This document shows, piece after piece, positions 12,154-13,782 of a stretch of DNA of 13,782 nt. The DNA is from Clostridia bacterium (GTDB taxonomy: Bacteria > Bacillota > Clostridia > Christensenellales > DTU072): positions 37,454 to 51,235 of the forward strand of contig JAQVQU010000002.1 of the NCBI GenBank assembly GCA_028701415.1, in the 5' to 3' direction. Below the pieces are notes generated by a model. That model was not told the DNA's origin, did not search any database, and worked only from the letters and a program-made list of their open reading frames with translations. Every line of letters begins with the position of its first letter. The first letter of the stretch is position 1. The position numbers and the translations under genes are program-made.

Positions 12154-13779
12154 ATGGCTAAACAAATTAAATATTCAGAGGATGCAAGAAAGGCCCTCGA
12201 AACAGGTGTAAATGTACTGGCAAATACTGTTAAATTAACACTTGGCCCAAGGGGAAGAAACGTTGTTCTAGAAAAGAAATTTGGCCCCCCTCAAATAACT
12301 AACGATGGGGTTACAATAGCAAGAGAAATCGAGCTTGAAGATCCTTTCGAAAACATGGGCGCGCAAATTGTTAAAGAAGCGTGTGTCAAAACTAATGATG
12401 TCGCAGGAGACGGAACCACCACAGCTGCAGTTTTAGCCCAAGCTATTATTGCAGAGGGACTAAAAAACGTTGCGGCAGGAGCTAACCCAATTTTGCTAAA
12501 AAAAGGAATCCTTGCAACGGCTGATTTTGCTGTAGAAGAACTTAAGACTATATCGAAACCAGTTGACAACAAAGCCGACATAGCCGCAGTTGCAGCTATA
12601 TCAGCTTCAAACGATCAAATTGGTAAACTTGTTTCAGATGCAATGGAAAAAGTTGGGAAAGAGGGCGTTATTTCTGTTCAAGAGGGAAAATCCCTACATA
12701 CAGAATTAAAAGTTGTCGAAGGAATGCAGTTTGATAGAGGTTTTGTTAGTGGATATATGGCAACCGATTTAACGAAAATGATTGCTGAAATAGATAGCCC
12801 TGCGCTATTAATAACCGACAAAAAAGTCAACAATATTCAAGAACTACTTCCAATCCTTGAACAAGTTATAAAAAATGGTATGAAACTTGTTATAATCGCG
12901 GATGATTTTGAACAAGAAGTTACAGCCACTTTGGTCGTAAATAAGCTTAAAGGCGTTTTCTCCTGCGTAGCAGTTAAAGCTCCTGGATATGGGCCAAGAA
13001 GAAAAGAAATGTTAGCTGATATTGCAACTTTAACTGGGGGGCAAGTGATAAGTGAGGATCTAGGATTAGAACTTAAAGATGCTAAAATTAATCAACTTGG
13101 AAAAGCAAAACATGTTAGAGTGGACAAGGATAACACGACTATTGTCGGTGGAGCTGGTTCAAAAGCAGCAATATCTGAAAGAATATCCTCTATTAAATCA
13201 CAAATAGCAGATACTACTTCAAATTATGATAGAGAAAAACTTCAAGAAAGGTTAGCAAAATTATCCGGCGGAGTGGCAGTAATTGAAATTGGGGCCGCTA
13301 CCGAAGTTGAAATGCAAGAAGCAAAACTTAGAGTAGAGGATGCCCTTGCCGCGACAAAAGCGGCCGTTGAAGAAGGAACTGTTCCTGGTGGTGGAATTGC
13401 TTTTATTTCGATAATGAATAAAGTACTAGCAAGGACAGAATCTTTCGAGGGAGATGTTAAAACCGGTGCAAAGATTGTTGTAAAAGCACTTGAGTCCCCA
13501 ATTAGACAAATCGCTGTTAATAGTGGAGTTGATGGTGGAGTAGTAGTAAACAATGTAAAGAACTCTACATCCCCAACGTATGGATACGACGCATTGGCCA
13601 ATAAGTATTGCGATATGATTGAGTCAGGAATAATTGATCCTACTAAAGTAACAAGATCAGCCCTGCAAAACGCCGCTAGTGTTGCAGCAATGCTTCTTAC
13701 AACAGAAAGCCTCGTCGCTGATATCCCTGCTCCAGCAGCCCCACAACCTATGGGTGGAGATCCCGGCGGAATGTATTAA
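12154..13779 (+). CDS. groEL: Chaperonin GroEL (Hsp60)
   Basis: 541 residues, full length for the family. It forms the tetradecameric ATP-driven folding chamber in the cytoplasm, capped by GroES. Nucleotide-site motifs are intact: TLGPRGRNVVL (29-39), Asp51 in NDGVTIA, GDGTTT with Asp86, and Asp396 in VEDAL (the counterpart of E. coli Asp398, needed for hydrolysis). PGGG at 411-414 and DPTKVTRSALQ (495-505) are typical of the equatorial domain. In the apical domain the GroES and client contacts stay hydrophobic (Phe197, Tyr201, Met202, Leu232, Leu235, Leu260), but two conserved spots differ: SGY at 199-201 instead of SPY, and GYGPRRK at 278-284 instead of GFGDRRK. The C-terminal tail is short (PMGGDPGGMY) rather than a long GGM repeat. 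It is second gene of the CIRCE operon, 11 bases after groES. Its terminator lies outside the window. Confidence 0.98.
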   Translation: MAKQIKYSEDARKALETGVNVLANTVKLTLGPRGRNVVLEKKFGPPQITNDGVTIAREIELEDPFENMGAQIVKEACVKTNDVAGDGTTTAAVLAQAIIAEGLKNVAAGANPILLKKGILATADFAVEELKTISKPVDNKADIAAVAAISASNDQIGKLVSDAMEKVGKEGVISVQEGKSLHTELKVVEGMQFDRGFVSGYMATDLTKMIAEIDSPALLITDKKVNNIQELLPILEQVIKNGMKLVIIADDFEQEVTATLVVNKLKGVFSCVAVKAPGYGPRRKEMLADIATLTGGQVISEDLGLELKDAKINQLGKAKHVRVDKDNTTIVGGAGSKAAISERISSIKSQIADTTSNYDREKLQERLAKLSGGVAVIEIGAATEVEMQEAKLRVEDALAATKAAVEEGTVPGGGIAFISIMNKVLARTESFEGDVKTGAKIVVKALESPIRQIAVNSGVDGGVVVNNVKNSTSPTYGYDALANKYCDMIESGIIDPTKVTRSALQNAASVAAMLLTTESLVADIPAPAAPQPMGGDPGGMY

Positions 13780-13782
13780 ACG

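Noticed and set aside
12291..13601. Minus-strand open frames within groEL
   Set aside because: Antisense shadows of a highly conserved coding sequence, common in groEL genes.

Overview
The window is AT-rich and bacterial. It uses the standard code: TGA is not needed as a sense codon, Trp is TGG, and stops are TAA/TAG. Strong AGGAGG-type ribosome sites, near-consensus vegetative promoters, a CIRCE operator in front of groES-groEL and a short-tailed GroEL point to a low-GC Gram-positive-type bacterium (Bacillota, perhaps a gut Clostridia lineage). That placement is inference. A GroEL tree would settle it.

Layout. About 78% of the window (77-10864, minus strand) is one uninterrupted gene. It encodes a surface protein of about 3595 residues with a signal peptide, a largely unique head of roughly 870 residues, about two dozen diverged Ig-like modules of the MBG type, one YDG-like module, a membrane-proximal region, a single C-terminal membrane helix and a 45-residue basic cytoplasmic tail. 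There is no LPXTG-type anchor. Its own promoter (TTGACA, 18 bp, TATTAT) lies 41-70 bases upstream of the ATG and is framed by a GC-rich inverted repeat that could be an operator. The 356-base spacer 10868-11223 holds that promoter, several weak inverted repeats and no gene I can support. Upstream of it, on the same strand, is a dCMP deaminase of the ComEB type (11224-11679).

On the plus strand, divergent from the deaminase, lies the heat-shock operon groES-groEL (11855-13779). It has an extended -10 promoter, a CIRCE (HrcA) operator at the expected start of transcription, and 11 bases between the two genes. The operon is complete apart from its terminator, because the window stops 3 bases after the groEL stop.

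How it fits together. The right side is conserved housekeeping: chaperonin plus pyrimidine deoxynucleotide metabolism. The left side is a giant, probably lineage-specific, membrane-anchored cell-surface fibre. I see no functional link between the two sides beyond proximity. The most distinctive content is the giant protein, followed by unusual residues in the GroES mobile loop and the GroEL apical domain. I found no CRISPR array, tRNA, rRNA, insertion sequence or phage gene.
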